Shown piece by piece: positions 15,989 through 27,298 of a stretch of 64,000 nucleotides of DNA. A program made the translations under genes and the position numbers. The notes beneath the pieces were generated by a model. It was not told where the DNA came from, made no database searches, and saw only the letters and a program-made list of their open reading frames with translations. Each line of letters begins with the position of its first letter. Within the stretch, counting starts at the first letter, position 1. The stretch lies in assembly GCA_905203305.1 (NCBI GenBank), contig CAJKVH010000005.1, positions 1-64,000 of the forward strand, read 5' to 3'. The DNA is from an uncultured Eubacteriales bacterium (GTDB lineage: Bacteria > Bacillota > Clostridia > TANB77 > CAG-508).

Positions 15989-18900
15989 TTATATCTCTTT
16001 TAATTCAATGTTATCTTCTCCCACAATATTTTTAAAAACTTCTAATATTTGTTCTGTTAAATATATAGCTCCACATTTTAAAATTTCTTCGCCTTCTTTT
16101 ACTTCAACTGGAATATTATTCATTTCACCATTAAAATATTTTATAGCTCCTCTTAATTTCTTTTTCTTAAGTTCATCTAGAGAAGTTATATTAATTATTA
16201 AAACTTTTCTTTTTTGAACTCCAAAATTTGTTATTTCATTTGCTATAATAGATGTTTTTTCTTCTTCTCTTATACTTAATCGACCTTTTACTAATACAAT
16301 ATTTTCTTCCATTAAGCTTTCTTTTGCTGTTAAATATGCATTTTCAAATGCTATTACTTCTGTTTGTCCATATAAGTCTTCTATTGTTATAAATGCCATT
16401 ATTCTATTTGTTTTTGTAAATTTCTTTTTTATAGATGTTATTATTCCTGCAAATTTTACTTCTTGACCATCTTTAAATTTTGAAGTCTTTACTGTATTGT
16501 ATTGTTCCATTAAATATAATTCATTTATGTTTTCTTCATTTTCCAGATTTTGCTTATTATCTATTAAACTTAAATCTCTTGTATTTATTGTTGTTTGTTT
16601 TTCAATTTCTTCTTTTAACTTGCTAAGTGGATGTCCTGATAAATAAATTCCAAGCATCTCTTTTTCTTGAGATAATAATTCTTTTTCGGAAAACTCCTCT
16701 TTTTCATTAAATACATATTTTACATTTTCTAAATTATTTTCTTCATCATTAGAACCTAAATCGAACATCGAAAATTGGCCTTCTAATCCTTTTTTCTTTG
16801 AACTTTGTATTGTGTCTACTATTCCTTCAAATGATTCTAATAATGTACTTCTATTTTGACTAAACTCATCAAATGCTCCTGATTTTATTAAACTTTCTAT
16901 GCATTTTTTATTCACACCTAAATCAGCAATTCTTTCGCAAAAATCTGTAAATGATTCATATTTTCCGTGTTCATTTCTTTCTTTTATTATGTTTTCAACT
17001 GGTGTTATTCCAACATTTTTTATACTTCCAAGCCCAAATCTTATGTTTCCGTTTATTGCCTTAAATTTAAGTTCACTTTCATTTATACTTGGTTTTAAAA
17101 TGTCTATGTTTAAACTCTTACATTCGTCAATATAAACAGGAACTTTATCTAAATTTCCTAAATAACTATTTAGCATTGCCGCCATAAATTCTGGTGGATA
17201 ATATGCCTTTAAATATGCAGTTTCATACGAAACTACTGCATAACATGCAGCATGTGATTTATTAAATGCATATTTTGCAAATTCTGCCATTTCATCAAAT
17301 ATTTTATTTGCAGAAACTTCATCTATTCCATTTCTTACACAACCTGGAACTATTACATTTCCCTTTTCATCTATTTGACCATGAATAAAAACTTCCCTTT
17401 CTTTTGCCATAACATCTAGCTTTTTCTTTCCCATAGCACGGCGAACTAAGTCCGCTCTTCCTAGCGAATATCCGAGCTAAATCTCTAACTATTTGCATAA
17501 CTTGTTCTTGGTATACCATACATCCATATGTTACATTTAAAATTGGCTCTAAGCTTGGATGTGTGTATTCATTTTTTCCTGTTTGTTTTCCTTTTACATA
17601 ACGAGGAATTTGATCCATAGGTCCTGGTCTATATAATGATACTCCGGCAATTAAATCTTCTAAGCAATCTGGTTTTAATTCTTGCATGAAGTTTTTCATT
17701 CCTTGACTTTCAAACTGGAATACTCCGGCATGTTTTTCCTTCTTGCCATAATTTATAAACTTTTGGATCATTCATGTCTTTATCAAATTCTACATCTACT
17801 CCATATTCGTTTTTTACCATTTCTTTTGTATCTTTTATTACTGTAAGTGTTCTTAATCCCAAAAAGTCCATTTTTAATAGCCCTAGTTCTTCCAAAGTTG
17901 TCATAATGTATTGGGTTGCATTTTGTCCATCTCTTACATACAAAGGTACATAACTATCTACTGGATCTTTAGTTATAACTACCCCGGCAAGCGTGTGTTG
18001 ATGTATTTTTTGGCATTCCTTCTAGTGCCATAGATACATCCAAAAACTTATGTATTCTTTCATCATTTTCATATAAATTTCTTAATTCCACATTTTGATC
18101 TAATGCTTTTTTTATAGTTATGTGTAATTCATTTGGAATCATTTTTGCAATTTTATCTGTTTCTCCAAGTGAAATGTCTAAAGCTCTTCCTACATTTCTT
18201 ATTGCATTTTTTGCTGCTAAAGTTCCAAATGTTATAATTTGTGATACATGGTCATGTCCATATTTTTCACACACATAATCAATTACTTCTTGTCTTTGTT
18301 CATCACTAAAGTCAACATCAAAATCTGGCATACTTACTCTTTCTGGATTTAAAAATCTTTCAAAAAGTAAATTATATTTCATTGGATCAATGTCTGTTAT
18401 TTCTATTGCATAAGCAAGAATTGACCCAGCCCCTGAGCCTCTTCCTGGACCTACTGGTATATTATGTGTTTTTGCATAATGGATATAATCCCATACTATT
18501 AAATAGTAATCTACATATCCCATCTTTTTTATTATGCCTAACTCATAATCTGCTCTTTTTTGATATTCTTCTGGAATATCTTTTCCATATCTTTTTACCA
18601 TTCCTTTTTTACATAGATCTTCTAGAAAATCATAATGTGTTTCATATCCTTTTGGCACTTCATAATTTGGTAAAATTGTATGTCCAAATTCAAATTCAAC
18701 ATTACATTTTTCTGCTATTTTTACTGTATTTTCTATTGCATCTGGAAATGCTTTAAAGTAATCTATCATTTCTTCTGGCGACTTTACATATAATTCTTCT
18801 GTGTCGAATTTCATTCTATCTTCGTCACTCATTCTTTTTCCCGTTTGTATACATAAAAGAACCTCGTGATTGTATGCATCTTCTTTTTTTAAATAATGTG

Positions 18901-19516
18901 CATCATTTGTTGCAACAAGTGGAATATCTAGTTTCCTTGCAAGTCCTACTAATTTTTGGTTTGCTAAAACCTGTTCTTGAATTCCATTATTTTGTAACTC
19001 TATATAATAATCTTCACCAAATACTCTTTTATGCCATAAAGCAATTTCTTCTGCTTTTTCATTTTGCCCATTTAATAGTGCTTGATTTACACTTCCTGCT
19101 AAACAAGCACTTAAGCATATTAGGCCTTCACTATATTTTTCAAGTATTTCTAAATCTATTCTTGGTTTGTAATAATATCCATCAATAAAACCCAATGATA
19201 CTAATTTGCTTAGGTTTTTGTATCCTTGATTGTTTTTGGCAAGTAATATTAAGTGATTATATTTATTATCAATTCCCGGTTCTTTATCAAATCTAGAACG
19301 TGGTGCAACATATACTTCACAACCAATTATTGGTTTTATTCCTTCTTTTTTGCATGCCTTATAAAAATCTATTGCTCCATACATTACTCCATGATCTGTT
19401 ATCGCCATTGCGTCCATTCCAAGCTCTTTAGCTCTTACTGGTAAATCTTTTATTCTATTTGCTCCATCTAATAAACTAAATTCACTATGTATGTGTAAAT
19501 GTACAAATTGTCCCAT
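15989..19516 (-). CDS. dnaE: DNA polymerase III alpha subunit (DnaE), interrupted by three +1 frameshifts at CGG
   Basis: Four reading-frame segments join into one DnaE of about 1,174 residues, the normal length, if the C of CGG is skipped at 17986, 17727 and 17474. Restored joints are STHAC-GVVITKDPV, GKTC-GVFQFES and DLA-GYSLGRADLVRRAMG, all conserved stretches. Domains: PHP (HLHIHSEFSLLDG, from about residue 5), polymerase palm with catalytic aspartates in MPDFDVDFSD (about 400), the fingers segment around the third joint, HAACYAVVSYETAYLK, and a C-terminal OB fold (VKFAGIITSIKK). Without bypass the essential replicase would end near residue 514, so either +1 decoding or sequence error must apply. 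Confidence 0.92.
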
Positions 19517-19560
19517 TCTTGTTCCTTCTTTCTAAAACATATTGTACTAAAAAAAAATAA

Positions 19561-19588
19561 AAATAGCAACGATTTTGTTGCTATTTTA
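19561..19588 (-). terminator. Terminator upstream of dnaE
   Basis: AAAATAGCAAC/GTTGCTATTTT arms with a T-rich tail on the minus strand. It closes the decayed Rpn locus before dnaE begins. Confidence 0.8.
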
Positions 19589-19595
19589 CTTTATT

Positions 19596-19690
19596 TAAAT
19601 TTCTTTTTTTATTTTTTTGATTTCTTCTTTGCTTAAACCTGTTTTCCGTCTCGCTATTATTGTCAATAAAAATCGTTCAACAAAATTCAA
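19596..19690 (-). pseudogene. Internally deleted Rpn-nuclease gene remnant
   Basis: The minus-strand frame ends TGLSKEEIKKIKKEI followed by a stop (19596-19598), matching the C-terminal tail style of Rpn/PD-(D/E)XK proteins (compare ITGLSEEIIEKL in the intact gene at 48487-49374). Directly upstream is AACGATTTTTATTGACA, almost the same as the AACGATTTTTCTTGACA promoter block before the intact Rpn gene. The promoter and the tail are thus fused and the body is gone. Confidence 0.55.
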
Positions 19691-19712
19691 CACAAAATCT
19701 CTTAATTTTTTA

Positions 19713-19741
19713 TTGACTTTTTATTAAACCCAAAATATAAT
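19713..19741 (+). promoter_or_regulatory. Promoter of prs
   Basis: TTGACT (19713-19718), a 17-bp spacer and TATAAT (19736-19741), followed by AAAGGAGG before the prs ATG. Confidence 0.85.
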
Positions 19742-19796
19742 TAAATAGAAGCTAGTCCTTAAATATTAGAACTAAGCTATAAAGGAGGAAATAAAA

Positions 19797-20888
19797 ATGT
19801 CAAAAAATGATTTAGCATTACTCGTATTAGATAATTGCAAAGAATTTGGAGAAAAAGTCGAACAAAATCTATTAAAAATACGAAATGAAAAAAATAAAAA
19901 ATATATTGCTGAATTAGACGCTTCTCGTTTTTCAAATGGTGAAGGAAAAGTAAAAATCAAAGATTCTGTAAGAGATAAGGAAATTTATATTTTATGTGAT
20001 ATAGGAAATTATGGTGTTACATATAAATGTCATGGAAAAGACCATGAAATGATGCCAGATGAACATTTTCAAGATATTAAAAGGGTTATTTCTGCAACAT
20101 GTGGTCATAGTGCTAAAATGACAGTTGTAATGCCTTTACTTTATCAAGCAAGGCAACACCGTAGAAAAGGAAGAGAATCATTAGATTGTGCTATTGCCCT
20201 TCAAGAACTTGAAAGATTGGGCGTAAAAAGTATAATGACATTTGATGCTCATGATCCTAATGTTATAAATGCTACACCTAGTTTATCTTTTGATAATTTT
20301 TATCCATCTGGAACTATAATTGAAGAAATGGCTTCAAATGATCCTACTATTTTTGAAAATGCTATTGTAATTAGCCCTGATTTTGGAGCTATGGAAAGAG
20401 CTCGTTACTATGCTGAAATTATAGGATGTGATGTTGGTGTATTTTATAAAAGACGTGATTTAAGTAAAATTATAAATGGAAAAAATCCTGTTGTTGCTCA
20501 TACTTATATGGGAAGTGATGTTAAAGGTAAAAATGTAATTGTTGTAGATGATATGATAGCTTCTGGTGGTTCTGTAATTGAAGTTTCTCAAAAATTACGC
20601 GAAATGGGTGCTAATAAAATTTGTCTTACATGTACATTCGCTTTGTTTACAGAAGGTTTTGATAAATTTTTAGAAGCCCATGATAATAAATTATTTGATT
20701 CACTTTATACAACAAACCTTTCTTATATACCAGAAGAATTTTCTAACCATAACTGGTTTCATAGTGTTGATATGTCTTACTTTGTTGCTCAAGTTATTGA
20801 CAGTATGGATAAAAAAGAACCCTTAACTCAATATTTTAACAGAACAAATGAAACATTTAAAAAAGTTCAAAATTCAATGAATAATTAA
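19797..20888 (+). CDS. prs: Ribose-phosphate pyrophosphokinase (PRPP synthetase)
   Basis: A 363-residue protein making PRPP from ribose-5-phosphate and ATP for purine, pyrimidine, histidine and tryptophan synthesis. Motifs include RFSNGEGKVKI (about 41-51), a PLLYQARQHRRKGRES segment (ATP/flexible region), FDAHDPNV, and the PRPP-binding VVDDMIASGGSV (about 250-261). It is longer than class I enzymes (about 315 residues) and the central part is divergent, as in some Firmicutes. It is the only clear plus-strand gene in the window, with its own promoter and a bidirectional terminator. Confidence 0.93.
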   Translation: MSKNDLALLVLDNCKEFGEKVEQNLLKIRNEKNKKYIAELDASRFSNGEGKVKIKDSVRDKEIYILCDIGNYGVTYKCHGKDHEMMPDEHFQDIKRVISATCGHSAKMTVVMPLLYQARQHRRKGRESLDCAIALQELERLGVKSIMTFDAHDPNVINATPSLSFDNFYPSGTIIEEMASNDPTIFENAIVISPDFGAMERARYYAEIIGCDVGVFYKRRDLSKIINGKNPVVAHTYMGSDVKGKNVIVVDDMIASGGSVIEVSQKLREMGANKICLTCTFALFTEGFDKFLEAHDNKLFDSLYTTNLSYIPEEFSNHNWFHSVDMSYFVAQVIDSMDKKEPLTQYFNRTNETFKKVQNSMNN

Positions 20889-20891
20889 ATA

Positions 20892-20927
20892 AAAAATAAT
20901 CGTTTCTAAATTGAAACGATTATTTTT
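20892..20927. terminator. Bidirectional terminator between prs and the acyl-CoA synthetase gene
   Basis: A perfect 15-bp stem AAAAATAATCGTTTC/GAAACGATTATTTTT. It serves the convergent genes on both sides and overlaps the stop of the minus-strand gene. Confidence 0.92.
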
Positions 20928-22629
20928 TGTTATCATCATCTTCAACATTTTTTCCAAATCTTTTTACTTTATTTGTTGTCGTTCTTTCAAAGTCTTCATC
21001 CATAATTTTGAATGATTTTATATGTTTAAAATTTGGTAATTTTTCATTTGCTTTTTTTACAACTTCATTAAGAGTTTTACTTATTTCTTCTTTTGTTGGG
21101 AATTTTTTTCCTAAATATTCTTTTATTGCATCTATATTTGGAAAGATTTTTGCTTTTACTTGAACATCATCTTTTCCATTTGATGCACCAATTACCAATG
21201 ATTCTTCAATTAATTCATTATCATTTAAAATATTTTCAATTTCTTCTGGGTAGATATTTTCCCCATTTTTTGTAAGTATCATATTTTTGCTTCTACCTGA
21301 AATATATAAAAATCTTTCTTCATCAATATATCCTAAATCTCCAGTATGGAACCAACCTTCTTTTAAAACTTTATCTGTTGCCTCTTTATTTTCATAATAT
21401 CCAAGCATTACATTAGGTCCTTTTACTATTATTTCTCCAATTCCGTCATCATTTGGATTATCAATTTTATATTCTACATTTGGTATTGGCATTCCGCATG
21501 ATGCTGCTTTATAATAAAAGTCATTGTTACCAGCAACCAATGGTGAACATTCTGTCAGACCATAGCCTTGCAACACTTTTATTCCAAGTTTAAAAAATGC
21601 TTCTACAAGTTCAGGTTTTATTGCTGCTGCTCCAACAATAAATGTTTTTATATTTCCACCTAATGATTTCTTTACTTTTCTTTTAACTATTGCTTTTAAA
21701 TAAAATGGTAAGTTATCTATCATTTTACTTTCATCTTTTGTATATTTTTCTGGTAAACTTGTTTTTAATGTTTTAGTTACCTTTTTATATACATTTTCTA
21801 AAAGTAGTGGCACACATAATATAAATGTTGGCTTAAATTCTTGTATATTTTTCGTTATATATCTTAATCCTTCACAATAGCTAATTTTACCTCCTCCATA
21901 TATTACAAGTAAATATCCTATTGTACATTCATAGGTGTGGTGTAATGGTAATATTGATAATACAGATGTTAAATTATCTACTTTAACAATACTTGCAATT
22001 GATACTATATTTGAACAAATATTTTTATGTGATAACATAACTGCTTTTGAATTTCCAGTTGTTCCAGATGTAAATAATAATATTTTCATTTCGTCTGGAT
22101 TTATTGTTATGTTTTTATATTCTTCATTTCCATCTAAAATTAGTTCTTGTCCTTCTTTTATTAAATCTGCTATATTCATATATTTTGATGTATTTTGCAT
22201 ATCAATCAATAATGTTTCATTTTTTAATCTATCTTTAAATTCAAATATTTCATTTAAATATTTATCATCTGCAATTATTGCTTTTGAATTTGATGTGTTT
22301 AGAAAATCTTTTATATTTTCTTTTGATGCTTCTTTATCAATTGGCACTACAACTCCTACGATTGTAGATGCTAAATATGATATAGCCCATTTATAGCTAT
22401 TTTTTCCCATAACAGCTATTCTCTCATTTTTTAAACCTAAATCTATCAATTTAGTTGCTAGGCTTTCTACATCATTTTTAAATTCTATATATGTTTTCTT
22501 TATAATCTTTCCATTATTGTCTTTTAATTTAAATGCTATTTTTTTACCATTTTTATTTGCAGTCTTTTCTAACATGTCTTTTAAATCTTCTATTTCATAG
22601 GTTTTGAAATACCTGATTTTTTTCTCCAA
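20920..22629 (-). CDS. AMP-forming long-chain acyl-CoA synthetase
   Basis: A 569-residue adenylate-forming enzyme activating fatty acids to acyl-CoA. The P-loop motif FTSGTTGNSKAVMLSHKN lies near residue 190, the A5 motif GYGLTECSP near 345, the A7/A8 segments GWFHTGDLGYIDEE and SGRSKNMIL near 420-440, and the C-terminal lysine region near 540. A likely role is lipid turnover or fatty-acid scavenging; the exact chain length is not predictable. It has its own promoter and a convergent terminator with prs. Confidence 0.93.
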   Translation of the reverse strand: MEKKIRYFKTYEIEDLKDMLEKTANKNGKKIAFKLKDNNGKIIKKTYIEFKNDVESLATKLIDLGLKNERIAVMGKNSYKWAISYLASTIVGVVVPIDKEASKENIKDFLNTSNSKAIIADDKYLNEIFEFKDRLKNETLLIDMQNTSKYMNIADLIKEGQELILDGNEEYKNITINPDEMKILLFTSGTTGNSKAVMLSHKNICSNIVSIASIVKVDNLTSVLSILPLHHTYECTIGYLLVIYGGGKISYCEGLRYITKNIQEFKPTFILCVPLLLENVYKKVTKTLKTSLPEKYTKDESKMIDNLPFYLKAIVKRKVKKSLGGNIKTFIVGAAAIKPELVEAFFKLGIKVLQGYGLTECSPLVAGNNDFYYKAASCGMPIPNVEYKIDNPNDDGIGEIIVKGPNVMLGYYENKEATDKVLKEGWFHTGDLGYIDEERFLYISGRSKNMILTKNGENIYPEEIENILNDNELIEESLVIGASNGKDDVQVKAKIFPNIDAIKEYLGKKFPTKEEISKTLNEVVKKANEKLPNFKHIKSFKIMDEDFERTTTNKVKRFGKNVEDDDNKK

Positions 22630-22659
22630 TTTTATCCACTCCTCAATCTAGTTTTTAAT

Positions 22660-22688
22660 ACTATATCACAAAGTTTAGTTGTATTCAA
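22660..22688 (-). promoter_or_regulatory. Promoter of the acyl-CoA synthetase gene
   Basis: TTGAAT (22683-22688), a 17-bp spacer and TATAGT (22660-22665) in the gap after ntpD. Confidence 0.7.
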
Positions 22689-22706
22689 GTGGTATTTTGT
22701 GAATTT

Positions 22707-23318
22707 TTAATATTTTCTTTTCACAACTTTTAGTCTTACAAATTCATCTCTTTCTTCCTCTTCAAGAGCCAAACTTATATTTTTAGCTATTTTTTCATCT
22801 CTTGGAATAATTACTTCTTTTAATGCATTTGATCTTCTGCCCAATTTTTCAATAGCATTTTGTAATCTAACCATTGTATTATTAATTTCGGCGATTTTTA
22901 TTATATATTTTTTTACTTCTATAAATTTTACTATACTTTCATCTACAGCTAAAGTTGTATTATATAATCCATAATTTAGTTCTAATTGTAATTTGTTTGA
23001 TATTACAGATGGTATCTCAATTCCCATTAATGTAAGATTTTTTATATTGATTGTATCATCTTCTTTTATTGAATTTGATATATCTATTAATTCATCAAAT
23101 CCAACGTCAACAACAGCTCTTTTTAGTGCATCTTCTGCTTCATTTAGAGCTCTTTCTAGTTCTTCTTGTAAATTTTTTGCTTCATCTTTATAGTTTTCTA
23201 ATTTATTTTTTAGTATAAGTTCTTTTTCTTCTAAAAGCATTTGCCCATTTTTATATTCTTTTATTGAATTTTGTAATTTTAGCAAATTGTTTTTTGTTGC
23301 TAAATACATTTTACTCAT
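22707..23318 (-). CDS. ntpD: V-type ATP synthase subunit D (central shaft)
   Basis: A 203-residue, almost wholly helical protein forming the rotor shaft inside the A3B3 head, equivalent to F-type gamma. The N-terminal helix has the family pattern ATKNNLLKLQNSIK. The C-terminal helix includes RLQNAIEKLGRRSNALKEVI, the conserved RRxNALE-like stretch. It is the last gene of the nine-gene V-ATPase operon, 28 bases after ntpB. Length is typical. Confidence 0.95.
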   Translation of the reverse strand: MSKMYLATKNNLLKLQNSIKEYKNGQMLLEEKELILKNKLENYKDEAKNLQEELERALNEAEDALKRAVVDVGFDELIDISNSIKEDDTINIKNLTLMGIEIPSVISNKLQLELNYGLYNTTLAVDESIVKFIEVKKYIIKIAEINNTMVRLQNAIEKLGRRSNALKEVIIPRDEKIAKNISLALEEEERDEFVRLKVVKRKY

Positions 23319-23346
23319 ATTGTAATCTCTCCATTTTTATTAATTT

Positions 23347-24660
23347 TTATAAAAGAATTTTTAAAAGTTCTTCCATTAAATTTAAAGTTTCGTCCATAGA
23401 TCTATTTTCATAAATATCTTGATTTATAAATCTCTCTTCAAATTCATTTCCAAATTTCAAATATTTTTTATCTTCATCTGTTAAATCTGATTCTCCTAAA
23501 ACTGTAGCCAATGCTCTTACATCTTGCACTTTAGAATACGCAGAAAATACCTTATCTGCAAGTTTTGAATGATCTTTTCTTGTGTATCCTTCGCCAATTC
23601 CATCTTTCATTAATCTAGATAGTGATTGAAGTATATCTATTGGTGGATTTATTCCTTTTTGATATAAATCTCTTCCTAAAACAATTTGTCCTTCTGTTAT
23701 ATATCCTGTTAAATCAGGTATAGGATGAGATATATCGTCATTTGGCATTGTAAGAATAGGAAGTTGCGTTATTGACCCTTCTCTTCCTTCTATCATTCCT
23801 GCTCTTTCATAAATAGATGCTAAATCACTATATAAATATCCTGGGTATCCTTTTCTACTTGGTATTTCGCCTTTTAATGTAGATACCTCTCTTAATGCTT
23901 CTGCATAAGAAGTCATATCTGTTAATACAACTAATACTTGATATCCTAAATCAAATGCTAAATATTCTGCACAAGTAAGGGCAACTTTTGGTGTAAGTAT
24001 TCTTTCAACTGATGCATCATTTGATAAATTTTGAAACATTACAACCTTTGATAATACACCATTTTCTTCAAAACTTTTTCTAAAGAATTCTGCTGTTTCA
24101 AATTCTGCTCCCATAAGTCCAAATACTATTGCAAATTTTCCACCATCAGTTATATTTGATTGTCTAATTATTCTTTCAGCTAATTCATTATGATTTAATC
24201 CACTACCTGAAAAAATTGGTATTTTTTGTCCTCTTATTAATGTAATTAATCCATCAATTGAAGATATTCCTGTATGGATATAATTACGTGGGTATTTTCT
24301 TGCAATCGGATTTATTGGGTTAGAATTTATGTCTCTTGTTATATTTGTTTCGATTTCTCCTAGTCCATCAATAGGTTTTCCCGCTCCATCAAATACTCTT
24401 CCTAGCATTAATGGAGATAATTTTATTTTTAAAGGATCTCCCATAAACTCAGTTCTAACGTTCTTTATATTTATTTCATTTGTTCCTTTATATACCTGTA
24501 TTGTTGTTATATCATCATCTAAACGTAAAACATTGCCTGTTCTTTTTTCACCATTTTTTAATGTTATCTCTACTTGTTCTTCAAATGATATTCCTTTTGG
24601 AGTTTTTATAAATACAAGTGGTCCATTTATTTCTTCTAGACCAATATATTTTATTTTCAC
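23347..24660 (-). CDS. ntpB: V-type ATP synthase subunit B (non-catalytic head)
   Basis: A 437-residue regulatory head subunit that alternates with subunit A. The family signatures [36 protein letters not shown] (the degenerate P-loop of B subunits) and [22 protein letters not shown] are present. There is no canonical Walker A GKT, as expected. It lies between ntpA and ntpD. Length is slightly short of the usual 455-460 residues at the C-terminus. Confidence 0.97.
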   Translation of the reverse strand: MKIKYIGLEEINGPLVFIKTPKGISFEEQVEITLKNGEKRTGNVLRLDDDITTIQVYKGTNEINIKNVRTEFMGDPLKIKLSPLMLGRVFDGAGKPIDGLGEIETNITRDINSNPINPIARKYPRNYIHTGISSIDGLITLIRGQKIPIFSGSGLNHNELAERIIRQSNITDGGKFAIVFGLMGAEFETAEFFRKSFEENGVLSKVVMFQNLSNDASVERILTPKVALTCAEYLAFDLGYQVLVVLTDMTSYAEALREVSTLKGEIPSRKGYPGYLYSDLASIYERAGMIEGREGSITQLPILTMPNDDISHPIPDLTGYITEGQIVLGRDLYQKGINPPIDILQSLSRLMKDGIGEGYTRKDHSKLADKVFSAYSKVQDVRALATVLGESDLTDEDKKYLKFGNEFEERFINQDIYENRSMDETLNLMEELLKILL

Positions 24661-24691
24661 TAAATTTCACCTCTTTTTTCAAAGATCTTTA

Positions 24692-26467
24692 TTATATATG
24701 TTCTTTATATTCGTCTTCTAATTTCTTTAATTTATTTTTTATTTTTACATTAAATTCGTCAATTTTTTCAATTTCATCATTTTTTACATTATATTTTAAT
24801 TCGTTATATTCTTCTAGAAGTCCTAATTTTTTTATTTCCGAAATTGGTATTGATTTATTAATTAGTTTTAATGATCTTTCATAAATTAAAATTATTGTTT
24901 CCATCATTTTAAATTGTTTTTCAATTGTAACTGCTGTATCTATATCATTAAATGAATTTTGTTGTAAAAATCCTATTCTTATTGAACTTGCAACTTCAAG
25001 TAAAAGCTTTTTATCATCTGATAAAACATCTTGTCCTACAACTCTTGCAATTTCTAATAATTCATTTTCTTTTTCTAGTATTTTTACTATTTTTCCTCTT
25101 AATTCTAAAAATTCACTATCAACATTATCTTCATACCAATCAGATAAATTATCTATATATTCACTATAACTAATATTCCAATCTATTGCTGGATAATGTC
25201 TTGAATATGCAAGTGTTCTATTTAATCCCCAAAATACATGAACAAATCTTTTAGTGTTTTGAGTTACAGGTTCAGAGAAGTCCGATCCTTGAGGAGATAC
25301 AGCTCCTATTATTGTTACAGACCCCCTATTTCCATTTAATGTTTCAACCATTCCAGCTCTACCATAAAATTCTGACAATCTAGATGGTAAATATGATGGA
25401 AATCCTTCTTCTGCAGGCATTTCTTCTAGTCTTCCAGAAATCTCACGAAGTGCTTCTGCCCATCTTGAAGTAGAATCTGCCATTATTGCAACATCATATC
25501 CCATATCTCTATAATATTCTGCAATTGTTATACCTGTATAAATTGATGTTTCTCTTGCTGCCACCGGCATATTAGATGTGTTTGCAATTAAAACTGTTCT
25601 TTCCATTAATGGTCTTCCAGACTTTGGATCATTTAATTTTGGAAAATCTTCTAGAACTTCTGTCATTTCATTTCCACGCTCTCCACAACCAATATAAACT
25701 ATTATATCTGCATCTGACCATTTAGCAAGTTGATGTTGTGTTACAGTTTTTCCAGTTCCAAATCCACCTGGGATCATTGCTGTTCCACCTTTGGCTATCG
25801 GAAATAACGTATCTATTACTCTTTGTCCTGTGATTAGTGGTGTAGAAATTGTAAGTCTTGTTTTATATGGTCTTGGTTTTCTAACTGGCCATTTTTGAAC
25901 CATATTTAATTCTAAGACTTCATTTTCTTCCTCTGTTTGGATTTTAGCAATTGTATCTAATACTTTATAATCTCCCTCTGGAGCTATTTCAATTATTTTT
26001 GCTTTAGTATCAAACTTATTCATAATTTTATTTGTTATCAGTTCTGTCTCTTTTACTTCTCCAATTATAGAATTTAAAGAAACTTCATCTCCTACATTTA
26101 CATTAGGTACAAAATGCCACTCTTTTTCGGTATCCACACCAATATTAGATGCTCCTCTTTTTATAAAATCTCCATATTCATCTCTTAAAGATTTAAGTGG
26201 TCTTTCAATTCCATCAAAAATATTACTTATTATTCCAGGACCCAAAGTTAATGTTAATGGCTCTTCTGCTCCGATTACTTTTTGTCCTATTTTTAAACCT
26301 GTTGTTCCTTCATATACTTGAATTGTTGCTATATCTTCAGTTAACTTTATTACTTCTCCTAAAATTCTTTCATCTGAAATATAGACAATATCATGCATAG
26401 CAAAATCGCCATCACCCTTTGCTTTTATTACAGGTCCATTAATTGAAATTATATATTTTTCTTGCAT
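24692..26467 (-). CDS. ntpA: V-type ATP synthase subunit A (catalytic head)
   Basis: A 591-residue catalytic subunit. It shows the A-subunit-specific non-homologous insert (about 110-190), Walker [13 protein letters not shown] (about 232-243), the catalytic-glutamate region [11 protein letters not shown], Walker B-type [20 protein letters not shown], and [20 protein letters not shown]. It couples ATP turnover to rotation for H+ or Na+ transport across the cell membrane. Length is normal. It starts four bases after the subunit E gene ends. Confidence 0.98.
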   Translation of the reverse strand: MQEKYIISINGPVIKAKGDGDFAMHDIVYISDERILGEVIKLTEDIATIQVYEGTTGLKIGQKVIGAEEPLTLTLGPGIISNIFDGIERPLKSLRDEYGDFIKRGASNIGVDTEKEWHFVPNVNVGDEVSLNSIIGEVKETELITNKIMNKFDTKAKIIEIAPEGDYKVLDTIAKIQTEEENEVLELNMVQKWPVRKPRPYKTRLTISTPLITGQRVIDTLFPIAKGGTAMIPGGFGTGKTVTQHQLAKWSDADIIVYIGCGERGNEMTEVLEDFPKLNDPKSGRPLMERTVLIANTSNMPVAARETSIYTGITIAEYYRDMGYDVAIMADSTSRWAEALREISGRLEEMPAEEGFPSYLPSRLSEFYGRAGMVETLNGNRGSVTIIGAVSPQGSDFSEPVTQNTKRFVHVFWGLNRTLAYSRHYPAIDWNISYSEYIDNLSDWYEDNVDSEFLELRGKIVKILEKENELLEIARVVGQDVLSDDKKLLLEVASSIRIGFLQQNSFNDIDTAVTIEKQFKMMETIILIYERSLKLINKSIPISEIKKLGLLEEYNELKYNVKNDEIEKIDEFNVKIKNKLKKLEDEYKEHI

Positions 26468-26471
26468 TTTT

Positions 26472-27035
26472 TTATCCTTTCAATTTTTCATCAATTCTAT
26501 TTAATAATGTATTATCAATAAAAATTCCTTGGTTTGTGTTTTCTAAAATACATCCTCCAATATATTTTTCTTCAATTTCTTTTATTTTTATATTGTATTT
26601 ATTTGTTATTAATTCATTATATCTTTCCAAATCTAATTTTGTAATTCCAATGCAAGTATCATTTTCTTTTTCAATTTTTGCTAATCCTTCATCTATAGAT
26701 TTTAATAAAAAATTTTCGTATTCATTTGTTTTTACAAAATCATTTAATCTTTTTATTATTTCTAGCTTTAAGTTTTCTTTTAGTTTCTTTTGTTCATCTA
26801 TAATTTCTTTCTTGCATTGGATTTCATAATTATAAACTTTCTTGTTATAATCTTTTTCTATTCTTTGTGAAATTTTGTCAAAATTTGTTTGTTTTTTATT
26901 TTCATATATTTTTACTTCTTCTTCAATTCCACTTTTTATTTCTTTATCAACTTCTTCTTCAATTTGCTTATATTCTTTTCCTGATATTTCTTCTAAACTT
27001 TGCCCGAATTGTTGCAATTTTTCATTAACATCCAT
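26472..27035 (-). CDS. ntpE: V-type ATP synthase subunit E (peripheral stalk)
   Basis: A 187-residue protein with a long charged N-terminal helix (about 1-100) and a small alpha/beta C-terminal domain with the ending YIGGCILENTNQGIFIDNTL, which matches the GGxxL....G.I.vdnT pattern of E subunits. It pairs with the small coiled-coil subunit encoded first in this operon to form the stator stalk. Confidence 0.88.
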   Translation of the reverse strand: MDVNEKLQQFGQSLEEISGKEYKQIEEEVDKEIKSGIEEEVKIYENKKQTNFDKISQRIEKDYNKKVYNYEIQCKKEIIDEQKKLKENLKLEIIKRLNDFVKTNEYENFLLKSIDEGLAKIEKENDTCIGITKLDLERYNELITNKYNIKIKEIEEKYIGGCILENTNQGIFIDNTLLNRIDEKLKG

Positions 27036-27051
27036 TACTTTTCCTCCATAA

Positions 27052-27285
27052 TCATATAATTGTTATAAGCGGTGTTTTTTGGTTAAGCCTTATGTTATCT
27101 AACTTTTCTTTTGATTTTTGATATATATTTTTGCTAACCACAAGTATTCCTATTTCTTTATTTTTTATTACATTATCTATTTCTTTTTCTATATCATCAT
27201 TTTCTCCTAAAGTAATTCCTTCACATCCGGCAAGTTTTAGTCCAACTTCTAGCTCTTGACTATCTGTTATGCAGTAAATTTTCAT
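27052..27285 (-). CDS. ntpF: V-type ATP synthase subunit F (short form)
   Basis: About 77 residues starting MKIYCITDSQELEVGLKLAG. The ATG at 27285 is preferred because GGAG is better spaced for it than for the ATG at 27291. The fold pattern (CITD, GLKLAG, GILVVS, PLITII) is that of the small F subunit on the central shaft. Typical F subunits are about 100 residues, with a C-terminal helix that can regulate ATP hydrolysis. That helix is missing here, since the protein stops right after the last strand. It sits between K and E in the operon. Confidence 0.85.
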   Translation of the reverse strand: MKIYCITDSQELEVGLKLAGCEGITLGENDDIEKEIDNVIKNKEIGILVVSKNIYQKSKEKLDNIRLNQKTPLITII

Positions 27286-27298
27286 TACCATACTCTCC

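Noticed and set aside
15989..19516. dnaE as an ordinary pseudogene
   Set aside because: There are three breaks but no other decay, all at the same codon type, and it is an essential gene with normal total length after joining.
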